64,000 nt of DNA from Cystobasidiopsis lactophilus (Eukaryota > Basidiomycota > Agaricostilbomycetes > Agaricostilbales > Chionosphaeraceae), in NCBI GenBank assembly GCA_001599975.1, contig BCIO01000004.1, forward strand, positions 719,434 to 783,433. Reading direction: 5' to 3'. Under the pieces are notes generated by a model, which was not told the DNA's origin, searched no databases, and worked only from the letters and a program-made list of their open reading frames with translations. A program made the position numbers and the translations under genes. Shown in pieces: positions 1 through 10,997 of this stretch (its first letter is position 1; the number at the start of each line of letters is the position of its first letter).

Positions 1-1132
1 CCACCGTCGCAATGACCGTGCACAATGTGCCCATCTTCTCGCACCTGAAATACCTTAGGTGCTCCCCAGCAGCCTTGGCAGATCGATCCTTCCCTCAATT
101 TCGACTTTATTCGCCATTTATCACTCGTTGGGAGGGCGCAGATTCCGAAGACGGTTGGCACACGACTTCTCTCTGGGTCTGCTTCGAATCGCCGCAGCCT
201 CCTACCGACAAGCCCGCCGAAGCCGCACATGCCGCACAAAGTTACAAGCCTGATCTTGATCGACTTTTTGTGGCCAATCCTCGTCTGCGCAGTTTCCATT
301 TGACGCTGCTCAAGTACACTTCAGTCGACTGGAACGCTTGGACCCAGTGCTTTCCGCAGACTCCCACCCTCAAGTCGTTGGATATACGCATCAAAGACGT
401 CGCCTACGACCGCTTGGGAAGCTCCTCCGGTCGGGACCGCGAGCTTACTTCGATCAGTGGCAGGGCACTTCCCGAACCCCCGCATGATCAGATTGATCTT
501 CAAGGCCTTAGCATTGCTGGCACTTTCACAAGGGAGGATAAAATTCCGGTGGATGGAAAAGCTGGCCAAGAGGGAGGAAAAGTTGGCGGCGGTCTCAACT
601 TCGCATCGTTGCCGCCTTCGATCACGTCCCTCACCCTGGAGCTTGGCGGCGAGCACCTCCATCGTCTCATTTCGTCTCTCCGTGATCCCGCCGCTTTGGT
701 CAACCTCCAGTCTTTGGTCCTCATCGGAGTGAATGGCTCGCCCTTCCCCTTCACTCATGCAGCCATCGCTTCGGCCTGCCAATGCGCTTCCGTGCGCCTG
801 TCAACCGAACGCTTCCTCAACACCAGAAACTCACTGGGCATGTCTTATGGTCCGCCTTCGTCTCCGCCCACCCCGAGAACCATGACACGCCAAAACAGCA
901 GCCAAATTTGAAGAGCGGTGGCGAATCTGTGCGCCGTGTGCGGTGTCGCTCGCGTCGCTCAGCGGAGGGACCGTGCTCAGCAAAGGGCCTTGACGCTATT
1001 TTTCTTCTCAAACCACCACCATCTGCGACTGCTTTTGAAATGCTAGAAATGTACAGCACCTCAAGTGTCGAGTCGTGCGCTTCGGTGGAGAGCCGACGCG
1101 GGCCCGAAGACGCCAAACTCCCTCTCCGCTGA
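1..1132 (+). CDS. LRR-like protein, 3' part (runs in from the left edge)
   Basis: The frame is open from the window edge, and the ATG at 12 may be internal. Leucine-spaced segments such as NPRLRSFHLTLLKY, PTLKSLDIRI, ITSLTLELGG and LQSLVLIGVNG suggest an F-box/LRR-like solenoid protein, often a substrate adaptor, but no F-box is visible here. A likely intron starts near 802 (GTGCGC) and ends at a CCAG near 828, after which the downstream frame stays open to a stop at 1132. The C-terminal exons are not certain. The gene ends about 55 bases before the aldo-keto reductase start, so the two are tightly packed in the same direction. Family assignment rests only on the repeat pattern. Confidence 0.4.
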
Positions 1133-1187
1133 GGCCAAGATTCTGCTGCAAAGGACCTTTGCGACTTCTACCAGACGACTAGCAAGC

Positions 1188-2570
1188 ATGTGGCCCTCTC
1201 TGACCCTTGGAAACGGCGACAAGATCCCAGGTGAGCTGCTCACGCGAGGGCTGGATCTCCACCACCGTCTGTTTCTAATTCAGTGCGATGGCCAGGCATT
1301 GGGTTTGGCACCGGAACGGCGCATTACAAGAAGACTGGACGTGAGCCGACTCTCTATCCTTTCGCTGCCTGGTGCAGTTGCTTGGCCGGAATAATATTGA
1401 ATTACGCCATTGGCGCATTGCTCTGCAGCCAACGGTGTCAACGATGAGCTCGTCGAAACCGTCTTGGCCGCCATCAAGGCTGGATATCGCCACATCGACA
1501 GCGCGGAGATGTATGCGTGAGTGACCTTGCCTTCCTCTTGACACGACAATGGTGTTGCCCACTCTCAAGTTGTTTTCCAACAGCAACGAGAAGTCCACTG
1601 GCGTCGCCATCCAGAAGTCGGGCGTCCCTCGAGAGGAGCTGTTCATCACCTCCAAGGTCGCCAACGCCGTGAAGGACGTTGAGGCCACTTTGAAAAAGCA
1701 GCTCGAGGAGCTTCAGGTTTCTTACCTGGATCTTTACCTGATCCATGATCGTTAGTGTTTCAGTTTGCTACTGTCAAGACCTCATTGACGCTCTGAAACA
1801 GCTACGTGCGGTGAGAAGCACGGTCTGAAGCTTTCGGACGTCTGGAAGCAGCTCGAGGCCTGCAAGGCCAAAGGTGAAGCGCTTGGTTCATTTGGGCTGG
1901 CACCATCTGATGATGTTCACATATCAAGGCCTCGTCAAGGCCATTGGCGTCTCGAACCACCGCGAGCGCCACCTGGACGAGATCCTGGCGGTCGCCACCG
2001 AGAAGATTGCGGCCAACCAGATCGAGTTCCACCCTTACTTGTTCTCCAAGGCCAGCGAGCCGCTTTACAAGTACTGCCAGGAGAAGGGCATCCTCCTCGA
2101 GGCCTATGGACCCTCGCTTCCCGCCGTCAAGGTGAGACCCTGCCTCGTGCCTGTTGCTCTCTGGCTCATGTTGAACCCAGTACCCCGGGGGCCCCATTGA
2201 TCCTGTGTTGGCGGACATCTCGAAGGAGTGGAGCGAGAAGGGCAAGAAGGCCACCTCGGTCGCTGTGCTCCTCAAGGTACATATGCCGCTCCTTTTTCCA
2301 GAGAGATCGCTCTAAGCAGGTACGGCGGTCATGTACAGTGGGTCCAAGCCAAGGGTGTTGTTGTCGTCACCACTTCGAGCAAGCCCGACCGCATGGCCGA
2401 CCAGCTGGCCTTTGGCGACTTGCCCGATTTGACCGCTGCGCAGGTTTGTAGCTTTTGTACCCTTCTCGCAGTCGCAGTCTAACGAATCTGATCGACAACA
2501 GGTCAAGGCCATCGATGAGGCTGGTGCCAAAAGCCCAGTCAAGCGCGAATTCATGCACCACACCGTTTGA
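1188..2570 (+). CDS. Aldo-keto reductase (AKR superfamily)
   Basis: NADPH-dependent reductase of aldehydes or ketones, probably cytosolic. Nine exons (1188-1230, 1296-1340, 1429-1516, 1584-1750, 1802-1873, 1929-2131, 2181-2276, 2339-2443, 2502-2570) join in phase to 295 residues, close to the usual family size of about 300. The family core is visible: the first strand LTLGNGDKIP, then IGFGTGTAHYKKTG, the catalytic Asp and Tyr in YRHIDSAEMYAN, the catalytic Lys in ITSKVAN and the catalytic His in LYLIHD, followed by the VSNH and NQIEFHPY motifs and a cofactor loop in VVVVTTSSKPDRM. All introns are GT-AG. The physiological substrate cannot be read from sequence. Neighbours give no functional hint. 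Confidence 0.92.
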
Positions 2571-2745
2571 GGCGGCGGATGGCTTTCAGGACGCAGGATG
2601 ACTATCTCGCATGGTCAACGTGTTACAAGGTTGCTAAACCACAAACCACCAATATTGAAATGAAGCCCAAAGGGCCCCAAAGTGCATTTGTTGACTTGGA
2701 GCGGGACGACGACCGCCGAAGCTTTTGCAGGTGCGCAAACAACAC

Positions 2746-4430
2746 ATGCCGGCCTCAGCAGCAGCGGCGGCGGCTTCCTCGGGAGCGGCGCCAGTTGGGC
2801 GGCTGCGGCTGCAAGTGGTCGATGTGTCGTCGACGGCCGTGTCCCTGGCGCTGCTCGCCGACTCGTCCATCAACGCCAACGCAATCTCGATCAAAGTCAA
2901 TGGCGAGCCCTGGCCGCACGTCGTCCACTCTGACCCGGCCTTCTTCCAGCAAGACGCTTCCACCGAGCAGCCCCAGCAGCAGCAGCAGGCAGCTGACTCG
3001 AGGGCCGTCCTCGTTATTTATGGGCTTGAGCAGAGCCGGGCGTACGAGGTCGAGCTGGAGCTGCTGCAGCCCGCTGAGACTACGCCAGCCGAGGGTGGGT
3101 GGCTTCACTATTACTATAGGCATGTTGTGTGCAGCAAGGTCTTAGCAGAGTTGTGCCCTCAGGCGAAACGCTGCAAGAACCAAGAGACCCGCCGCCGCCC
3201 TACTCCTCCCACGACCCATCCGGCCCCTCCACCTCTGCTCCGTCTGCGCAAGCTACACCTCATGAGCCTACAGCGCAGGAGCAAGAAGCCGAGCTCAAGT
3301 CGACGCTCAAAAAGCTCAGCATCACCACCAAGGCCGCCGAGTCCAACCTCCACGGCCCTCTGAATGCGCTCAAGCGCCAGCTGGAAAAGTCGCACAAGGA
3401 GGACTCGAGGACGCGGCAGAAGATCTCCACCCTGGAGGAGGCCACCCGCAAGATCCGAGAGGCCATCCAAGACGAGGCGGTTTTGCTGGAGGAGGTCGAG
3501 GCGGAGATTGGGCCCTTGCAGATCACCTGCGACCAGCTCACGGCCACTTTGGAGGTCCAGAAGCAAAAGTGGACCCAGGCGGACGCGGCGGCCAAGGAGC
3601 AGACGGAGCAGGACGAGGCGGCGCTCAAGGAATTGCTCCACCGCCTGGAAGAGCTTGGCCACAAGGAGGAAGGGCTGCACAACGAGCGCCACCGGTACGA
3701 GTCGGAAGTCCTGCCAGACCTCAAGGCGCGCCTGGCCGCTTTGGAGGCCGACCTCAAGCGGTTCGAGGAGGACCCGTCGGCCACGTCGAGCGGCTCGTCC
3801 AACACTTCCTTCCAATTCCATCCGCCCTCAGGCCCCGCTGCTTCTTTCACCCCAGAAAGCCGAAGTCGGTCGGCCTCCTTCCGCTTGCGCCCAGGCAAGA
3901 AGAATGTGCCAGAGTCGTTTTTGCCGCTGGGCGTCCACCCGTCGTTGGCCGCCACCGCCGACGCTCGCGCCAAGCGAGCTTCCTCCGATGCTCTGGTGTC
4001 TCTCAACAGCGCTACCAAGCCAAAGGAAATGCGGAAAGCCTCCGATCCACCGCCCGTCCAGCGTATCGTGCCCGGCCTGCCCGCTCGCCAACCTCAAAGC
4101 GCACCTCCGCCAGTCATCAGCTACCCCTCCCCTCCTGAGAACGCACCCACTGCACCCGCTGCTGCCAACTCGACACCCAGATTCCTAGCCGGCCTCCGGC
4201 GGCGCTCCAACTCGCTCCTGGTCAACTCCACCTCGGCCTCCTCCCTCCAAGTCAACCCTCCTACGCCGCCCATGTCCTCCTCCCCGAAAATGCCTTCCTT
4301 TTTCTCGTCCTCCAGCAGCTCCCAGAGCCAGAACTCGGACGGCTCCAAGAAGGACGAGGCGGACAAGATCTCCATCGGCTCGGCCAAGGAGAAGCTCACT
4401 TGGTCCCGCGTGGTGGGCCGCAACAAGTGA
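2746..4430 (+). CDS. Coiled-coil protein with N-terminal beta-rich domain
   Basis: A two-exon gene of roughly 550 residues. The N-terminal 110 residues look like a single beta-sandwich (alternating strands such as VGRLRLQVVDVSS and RAVLVIYGLEQSRAYEVELEL), similar in style to a fibronectin type III fold. A Pro/Ser linker follows, then a long charged coiled coil (about residues 165-340, rich in Glu/Lys/Leu heptads) and a Ser/Pro-rich, low-complexity C-terminal tail. The intron runs from about 3095 to 3138; the donor GTGGGT is clear, but the acceptor could be AAG at 3138 or a nearby AG, so the joint is not certain. I do not recognise a named family. A scaffold or cytoskeletal role would be guesswork. 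Confidence 0.7.
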
Positions 4431-4737
4431 TCGCATTACAGTCTCCCTGCATCATGTTCACCAGCAGCACAGTGGCTCGGCGAACTTGTACATCCTCTCA
4501 TTTTGGCATTTTTTGAAAGCCGTGTAATCTGAACCCTCTCGTTTCGCATGCAGTGTTTGTTTGCCTCCGACACAAGTTGTCCAGCCCTACACCACTTCGC
4601 ACAACGCGTCTGCTCCTCTCAACCACAACCCGCGAACGCCACCGCACGAGCCTGCCGCACGGGATCCCTGCGCTCCTAATTCGAGCTCCTGCTTCCTTTC
4701 CCGTTCGGCCACTTCTCTAAATTACTACTGCACAAAC
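4431..4737. other. Intergenic region, 307 b
   Basis: Contains the 3' end of the coiled-coil gene and the presumed promoter and 5' leader of the first small Gly/Ser/Tyr-rich gene. The last 120 bases are C-rich and A-rich with few G, as in fungal leaders. No other coding signal seen. Confidence 0.5.
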
Positions 4738-5280
4738 ATGGCAAGCAACATGATCCAAGGCAACGGAAGCACTGGCGGTGGCGAGGTAAGCGGCCGGAGT
4801 GGTCCTGACCGCTAAAGCTTATCTGCCAAATCAGGGCTGGAAGACTCACGGCACCAACACTGAAGGGAACAAATGGACTTCGGTCTACGACGCCAATGGC
4901 AAGAATACGTGAGCTGGCTTAGAACTCGTTGATGGGCTCTCCTCAAGAACTTCCGGTCTTCATTTTTGCAGGTGAGCATAGCTACACAACAAGTTTGCAC
5001 AGCGGACTGATTCTAGACCATCAGGAGCTACTTCTACAAGAATGCGGACAACTCGACCTATTATCACCAGAAGGGCGATGACGGCTTTGCCACCTACACA
5101 GCCCCTCCCAACAAGTCTGGCGGTAAATCTGTAAGTCGGAGCCTACTCGAAGTTAAATAACCACCTCATGACATAGGAATGCCAGTGGAGTGAGCTGGAA
5201 CTCGCATCTCTGACAGCCAAACAGGTGCTGACTGCGAAATAGTCCAGAAGAATGGCGGGGAGCGCTACTACAAGCATTAG
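4738..5280 (+). CDS. Small Gly/Ser/Tyr-rich protein, paralog A (89 aa)
   Basis: Five exons: 4738-4785, 4835-4908, 5025-5130, a 4-nt microexon at 5186-5189 and 5243-5280; all introns are GT-AG. The product of 89 residues has a Gly-rich start, then GTNTEGNKW, a Tyr-rich middle (TSYFYKNADNSTYYHQKG), DGFATYTAPP and a C-terminus ending WIQKNGGERYYKH. A second gene at 7730-8240 has the same five-exon layout, identical lengths for the last two exons and the same total of 89 residues. The family resembles short, conserved fungal proteins of unknown function with Tyr-Tyr-Ser repeats. There is no signal peptide or membrane segment. The microexon restores the reading frame: skipping it gives an unrelated tail. 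Function unknown. Confidence 0.8.
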
Positions 5281-5557
5281 GGGACGGGACGAGTCATCTT
5301 CAGATTGCATTACTACTCTGTGAAGGGTGAAACTAGCATGTACAGGGTTCATGAATGAGGCTCTGCTTTCCGGTGGCAAATGCCGCAAAGCAAGTGGGTT
5401 TTGCAAAAGGGTCACGTTTGTGGGAATGCGTGTCTGGATTGAGAATTCCTTGCTATCTACACGTTCCACTAGAGCATGGTAAAAGAGAGAAAAGGAGGAG
5501 GGGCAAGGCCAGAGTGAGTGGTTCCGTCTCTGGCACTTGAAGTTTGCATAAGGATTT

Positions 5558-6913
5558 TCACTCCTTACGAGCAAGGTCGCCGACAGGTAGGACAAAGTAC
5601 GAGGTAGAAGGGGTGAGCAGGCCGCACAGACCAACGTAGAACGCGACTATTCTGAGTATGAGCAAATGCTGACATGGGAGGAACTAAGACGACACACAGA
5701 AGGCTGTGACAATTCCCACGGCGCCACCGGCCTGCGTCATGGAGTAAACAAGGTCGCGCAATCTGGATCCCAGCTGCCAAATGCCCACCTTGTGAATGCT
5801 TGCGTTGCCAGAGAACTCGCCCGCCGTCAATAGCCAGAAGGTAACGTCCTGAGCATCGGAAGGTTAATGTCTGTTTGGGTGCCATAAATGCAACCAGGAC
5901 ATACTAAGAAGAAAAAGACGCAGACCAATCCCATCGAAGAGCGGAAAGTGGCGAGGAGGAAGAGGAAGGTGACGATGCCCCATCCAGCGAGGTAGATGCC
6001 GACAGCGCTGGACAAAGCCGTCTCGTCGAGGACGCCGTCAACCACATAGCCATCGATGATGCCGAACCAGGGAATGTAGATCATCGCAAAGGAGAACCAG
6101 AAGGCTGTGGGTCCAACTTCAACCAGATTCTCGATGCAGAGTGTGCTTCTTACCGCCATAGCTGGTAAATGCTGTGGCGCCGAACTAAAAAAGATGATTA
6201 CATTACGCCGATTTGTCAGGATAATGACTTTGGCCACTCACCGTGTTGCCCGCCGCAAACTCCCACATTCCTGCCATAAACTGGGCCAATCCGCCATAGC
6301 CAAGGGCAAGACCTGTTCGTGGATATCGTTTGAGATGAGATAGTAACACGGTCCGGTGCACAGCCACGAGCAATGAAAGAATCGCACGCGCGCAGGCGAA
6401 GGTTGAACATACCGACAACGATGTTAGGATGGCCGCCCACACCTCTGGCATTGATGTTGAACAGTGAGAGGACCTTCGAAGTGGTTTTACATTAGCAAAA
6501 GCGGTAGAAAGGGTAGAAAACTAAGGAGAGGCGCGCACAAAGGTTGTCGTCGCGAACTATTTTCGAGTTTACGGCGCGTCAGCGTGCCGCTCTCGAAGGT
6601 GACTCGCTAATAGTAACATCAACATACAGCAATAAGGCCCAAGGGTGCAGGATTGGCGAATTTGCGGTGGTAGACCTACGGCCACGCAAACGCGTTCAGA
6701 CGCTGGTGCATTCTGCTGGCATTATCAGGCCGAGCTTACGGGAAAAGCGGGTTGCGATTGATCCAGCGGGTGGCCGCCTGGAGTGAGGGTCTTGTTGATG
6801 GGGTGGTAGCTGTCCCTGATCGAACCCGCCAGACTGCGTTAGCTCGGCTCGGGAACTCGGAGACGAAGGCTTTTCGTGTACTTGACGGATCCGTTTTCAA
6901 AGCTGGCAGACAT
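5558..6913 (-). CDS. GPR1/FUN34/YaaH (ATO) family acetate/ammonium transporter
   Basis: Plasma-membrane transporter of the Ato2/Gpr1 family, known for acetate uptake and ammonium export. Ten exons (6913-6882, 6815-6740, 6675-6628, 6556-6539, 6473-6413, 6312-6242, 6184-6154, 6104-5905, 5848-5694, 5651-5558) join to 261 residues. The N-terminus has the fungal YHPINKTLTPGG segment and the family signature NPAPLGL, followed by FATTTF, LFNINARGVGGHPN, GLAQFMAGMWEFAAGNTFG, the SYGAFWFSFAMIYIPWFGI helix and a C-terminal LPVGDLARKE. Six membrane helices are expected. One exon is only 18 nt. The last donor (GTCGTC) is weak, though the frame fits. It lies between the two small paralogs and is read in the opposite direction. 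Confidence 0.9.
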
Positions 6914-7729
6914 ATCGACGCGAGAAGAGGTGGTGGTGGTGGAGAAGAAACCAAGGTCCTGAAGGAAACAGACCACTACTCGACGTCCGAGCGTGAAGCT
7001 GGCAAAGCTTCGAAGCTGTATCACAGCAGCGGACCTGCTAGACTTTTTCTCGCGACATCACACCATTAACTGCTGTTTCGACTCGTCAACAACACAAAGG
7101 GCAGAGCGGCCCAGAGGAGATCTGAGCAGCATGGGCGTGGAGATCTTGAAGCCGGCTTTCGCCCGCCCGCCGCCGGCTCCTGTGGCAAAGCATGTGAAGA
7201 CAGGCCTTCTGACCCGGAATTGTGCGCCCAACAAAAAGCACGGTCGAGGCTAGGCGAGCAGAGAAGATCACAATCGCGCCACAGCTAGCATAGTGCCGAG
7301 TTTGTCCAGGCTCGACTTCGAAGGCTCCGCGAGTTGAGCACCTTGACATCGCTCTGTTCGCGAGTGGGGCTGGCCGCCTGACTTGGAGAATTCCTATCTA
7401 AAAGCGCGCATTCTATCAAGTGGAACAGGCAGCATGGAACAGTCTGAAGGCCTCAAGGCTGCAGCGGCCCTCGCTGCTTGGTGGCAAAATTTGGCAGTGT
7501 TCCCGAAATTCGATGTCGCCGCAGCTCGCCGACATTGGTCTCGCCAGCGTTGAAGAGGGCACCGGCTTGAGGGTCACGAGTGCCCCCGCGAACGCGCACG
7601 AAAGGCGAAGATGAGACAAGGCCCTCGTGGCAGGGTGCTATCGCCACTCACTTCCTCGTCTCTTCCCTGTTCGACGACTTGACAGGAAGCCTCAACTCAC
7701 CCTACAAGCACCCAAAAATAAACACAATC
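6914..7729. other. Intergenic region, 816 b, divergent promoters
   Basis: Separates the divergent start codons of the ATO transporter and small paralog B. I see no additional gene; open frames here are short and lack consensus splice partners. It should hold regulatory sites for both genes. Confidence 0.5.
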
Positions 7730-8240
7730 ATGTCTGGCAAAGGAGGCAAAGGTTCCAGCTCTGGCGGAGGCGGTGGCGGTGGAGTGAGCGCCTTGCTGAT
7801 TCTGAACTAGCACACGCTCAGGCCTCCAATCGTTTGCGTGCAGAGCAAGAGCTATGGCACCAATTCGTCGGGCAACAACTACACCTCGGTCAGCGACTCG
7901 TCTGGTCAGAATACGTGAGTGGGCCTCAAATTGGTCTTCAACTAGTTTGCCCTCTGACAGCCTTACCGGTGACAGGAGCTACTACTACTCGAACAGCAAT
8001 GGCAGCCACTACTACAGCAAGGGTGGTAGCGATGGCTTTGCCTCCTACACCGCCCCTTCTGGAAGCAACGGAACCTCTGTAAGTTTGCAGATTGACAGCA
8101 GCTGTCAGTTTATCGCTCATTCGCTGCATTCTCTCCGGTACCTCCAGTGGAGTGGGTGGTCAACGACATCGTAGAGCTGACCAAGTTGACGAGTGTCGAC
8201 AGTCCAAAGCAACGGCGGACAGCGCTACTCCAAGAACTGA
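7730..8240 (+). CDS. Small Gly/Ser/Tyr-rich protein, paralog B (89 aa)
   Basis: Five exons: 7730-7783, 7844-7914, 7976-8078, microexon 8148-8151 and 8203-8240. The product (89 residues) starts MSGKGGKGSSSGGGGGGG, then SKSYGTNSSGNNYTSV, a Tyr-rich segment SYYYSNSNGSHYYSKGG, DGFASYTAPS and the tail WIQSNGGQRYSKN. It is clearly paralogous to the gene at 4738-5280: intron positions and phases match, the 4-nt microexon is TGGA in both and the 38-nt final exons differ mainly at silent positions while both stop codons line up. No known domain, signal peptide or transmembrane segment. The family is conserved but functionally uncharacterised as far as I know. Confidence 0.82.
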
Positions 8241-8377
8241 GCCAAGAAGTGCCACGCGCTGACTCCACGAGGTGAAGGGGCGCAGGAGAGCAGCAATCGA
8301 ATGGGTCAAGAAACCGAAATGAGCAAATGAGAGAGGAGCAATGAGTCTGAATGCAATGCCAAAAGTCGAAGCACCTC

Positions 8378-10301
8378 TCAATTCACAATGATGCGCCAGT
8401 AGACCGCACTCGTGTCGAAGCCAGCCACCGCCGTTTCCTCAATCACTGCGCCCTTGTGCTTGGTGGCCGGCTGAAGCTGAAGGCGATGATGAGGCATGCG
8501 ACTTTCAATGTTGAAGGCCTTCTCCTTGGTCTCTGGAGCCACAAGATTCGATCTGGCGAGCGGTGGCAGGTGTTGAGGGACTGCCTGGTTGGACCGTTTG
8601 CCACTACCAAGCTGCCAAGAAGCGTTGTGCCCAAAGACGAAAACGTCACGCCCAAAGCGGGCGTCTTGCTGGATGACGGCATTGTCGAGGGTGGCGATCA
8701 CATGGTGTTGCCCAACCGACAGTGCGTGGATTGAGATGGGCACACTGGAGTTCTCCTGCTCCGACCCTGTTGAAGCGCAAAGTAAGCAAAAACTGTCAAT
8801 GTGGGTGTAATACGGGAGGCCCAACACTCAATGAGGCCAGAGATGGTCTTCACTTTGGTTGGCGTCCCTTGATGAACCCACTGCCCGTTTCCAATTCCAC
8901 CAAACTGTCCATGCCCACAAGACAAAACGTCCACGTTCCGGCCCAAGTTGCGGCTCACCACCAAATAAGTCGAGTTGCCTCCAGCCGCTATTGACAGGCA
9001 TTGCGCCTTGAGTTTGACCAGGGGAAGTTCGGAGGGTAACGGGATAACAGAGAAGGAGAGCGAGGAGCCGAGGCCGAGTTGACCATCTAGGGTCCGTCGT
9101 GCTTTTTCAGCTCAGGCCACCCACTCGAGCAAGAGAGCACCTACAATTGTTGGCCCCGAAGCCCAGCACCCGGCCCTCTTGGGTTCTGACAACGCTGTGA
9201 TTGTTTCCAGCGGCAATTTGAGAAATCCCGACGTCTTTGAGCGACGACACCTGGTAGAGCTCCTTGCAGAAGAGGATGTCCTTTTCTGCTTCAGACTTGA
9301 TGTACGCCGGTTCCTTCCTCTCTTCAACCTCTGGCTCTTCAGACTCGGGAAGCGGCATGCCTTCCGTCCACGCTCTTGGGACGTCCTTCGAGAACAGCAG
9401 GCCAGTCTTGGGCATTCGAGGAGCCGCCTCGATCGCGCCAGGTTCGAAGCCCGAGGGGTGCAAGGTAGTCGGGCCGTCGATCAAGTTCACATTGCGCACC
9501 CCGATCTGGCCCCAAGCGTTCGCCGTCCGATCCACTGGGTGGCTGAAGAGCTTGCCGCGGGATGTGAGGGCCAAAAGGTGCGAGTCGCCAGCCTTCAAGT
9601 CGACGAACTTTTCTCTTGTAGATAGCCCTTCTTTGGGCGTTAGGCTGATGACGCTGACGCCGGGGTTGGTAGACCAAAAGGCCCACCACGGCGCAGAACC
9701 TAGCCCGGGATACTTCTTTTGCTCTTCGAAAGAGGACGAGAAGACGTAGACGGAACCGCTTTTAGACAGGGCATAGACCTTGTCCTGTGTCAAGGCCAGC
9801 TTGATGATGTTCTTGCCACGAAGCGTCGTCTGCGGCCGGACATCTGACGTTGAGAAGCCCTCGCCCCATTGGACCACGTCTCCATTTGCCAACACCGCAG
9901 CTGCTTTCACAAATCAGCTCAAGTCATCGTACCAGCAGAAGCTGAGGGGACAGAAACTGACCAGCATACTTTTCGTGCAGCGCCAGATCCCGCAGAGGCT
10001 GCTCCCCCAGCAAGTTCAAAGGCTTCGCTTTCTTCACATACTCTTCATTCCCGTCAGACAAGAGCTTGGCCTGATTGCTGCCCCAGCCGTACACTTGCGA
10101 ATCACGATGCGACGAGAGGCCGGCTTGCTGAGAGCGGGTTTTCCAATCGCTGGGAACGACCTCGATCTCTGGCGCGCTGGGTTGCGCTTCAGCCTTCAAG
10201 GTCTCTGAAAAGGCCAAGGTGAGTGCTGCTGAGCCGATCGCAGCGTACAGAGCTGGATGAGGCGCCAGCTTCACGAAACGGGTGAATCGAGCAGAGGCCA
10301 T
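8378..10301 (-). CDS. FMP25: Mitochondrial RCC1-repeat protein, Fmp25-like
   Basis: Four exons (10301-9962, 9903-9145, 9086-8826, 8766-8378) encode 582 residues. The first 20 residues (MASARFTRFVKLAPHPALYA) are basic and Ser/Arg/Ala-rich like a mitochondrial targeting signal, followed by a short hydrophobic stretch that could anchor it in the inner membrane. RCC1-type blades follow: VYGWGSNQAK, VVQWGEG, LGFGANNYGQLGLGSS, LSCGHGQFGGIGNGQW and VFVFGHNASWQLGSG. This layout, one targeting signal plus a diverged RCC1 propeller, matches yeast Fmp25, which is needed for assembly of the cytochrome bc1 complex. The splice joint YGQLGLG at exon 2/3 restores a perfect blade. The bc1 role is by family knowledge only. 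Confidence 0.85.
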
Positions 10302-10758
10302 GGTTGGGGCCCTTGTCTCGCACTCTGGCGCTTCTCAGACTCGTTGATTATTGTCTTAAAGTCGAAAGGGGATATCCAGACGGACGCCAGCGGAACAAGC
10401 TGCAGCGAATGAGAGTGCGCGCATTTTGGGTCTTGCGCTGGAATCGGTGGTTTGCCACCGAACGAAAGTTGTCAAGACGATGCGTCATTGTGCAATTGCA
10501 AGAGAATACAAGGGAAGCAGACGTTGGGTACAATGAAGACGGGGGCTTGCAGATATGATAGTACTGTAGGCCCGAGCCATGTTTAGCATTGCAGCGTAAA
10601 CCCACGCAGCCAGACATTCGGCCTACTGCGTAGTAAAGTCGGAGATAAACGGCATAGTGGATAGGAGCTGTTGTTTAGCCAGAGTGCAAGTCGAGGCAAC
10701 ATTGATGAGCCGATCGCGCTGGTAGTGATTGAGCCAGAGCAACCTCGAGGCAGGATCA

Positions 10759-10997
10759 TCACGCCTGTGCATTGTCCACTGAAAGAAATCAGATGCCTGA
10801 GGCAGGAATAAGTAAAGATAAGGAGACTGTAGCGCACCTTGCCATCAACGCCGGGACCAACAACAAGCCTGCTGTTCGTCCATAAGCGCCTCTGTGTCCT
10901 TGATGTCCAATCTTCCGCTGTTTTGCACCAGTTCTTGGAGCGCTCGGCACCAGCAGCCGCCAGTAAGGACGCCAAAGGGTGCGCACACGTCGGCCAT
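10759..10997 (-). other. Possible short spliced gene or 3' exons, unresolved
   Basis: On the minus strand an ATG at 10997 opens a frame reading MADVCAPFGVLTGGCWCR then ALQELVQNSGRLDIKD and EALMDEQQA, which has the composition of a real soluble helical protein. A downstream intron ending in TTTCTTTCAG near 10784 is convincing. Using a GTTGTT donor the protein would end ...LDNAQA at 10759; using the neighbouring GTGCGC donor in another frame it would instead read on to a stop at 10623. I cannot decide between them and recognise no family. Upstream exons may exist. Confidence 0.25.

Noticed and set aside
3159-4018. Long minus-strand frames opposite the coiled-coil gene
   Set aside because: Antisense shadows of a GC-rich coding exon; no splice support or motifs.
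6815-6830. T-loop-like GGGTTCGATC on the minus strand, possible tRNA
   Set aside because: No acceptor stem or anticodon arm around it; it lies in an intron of the ATO transporter gene.
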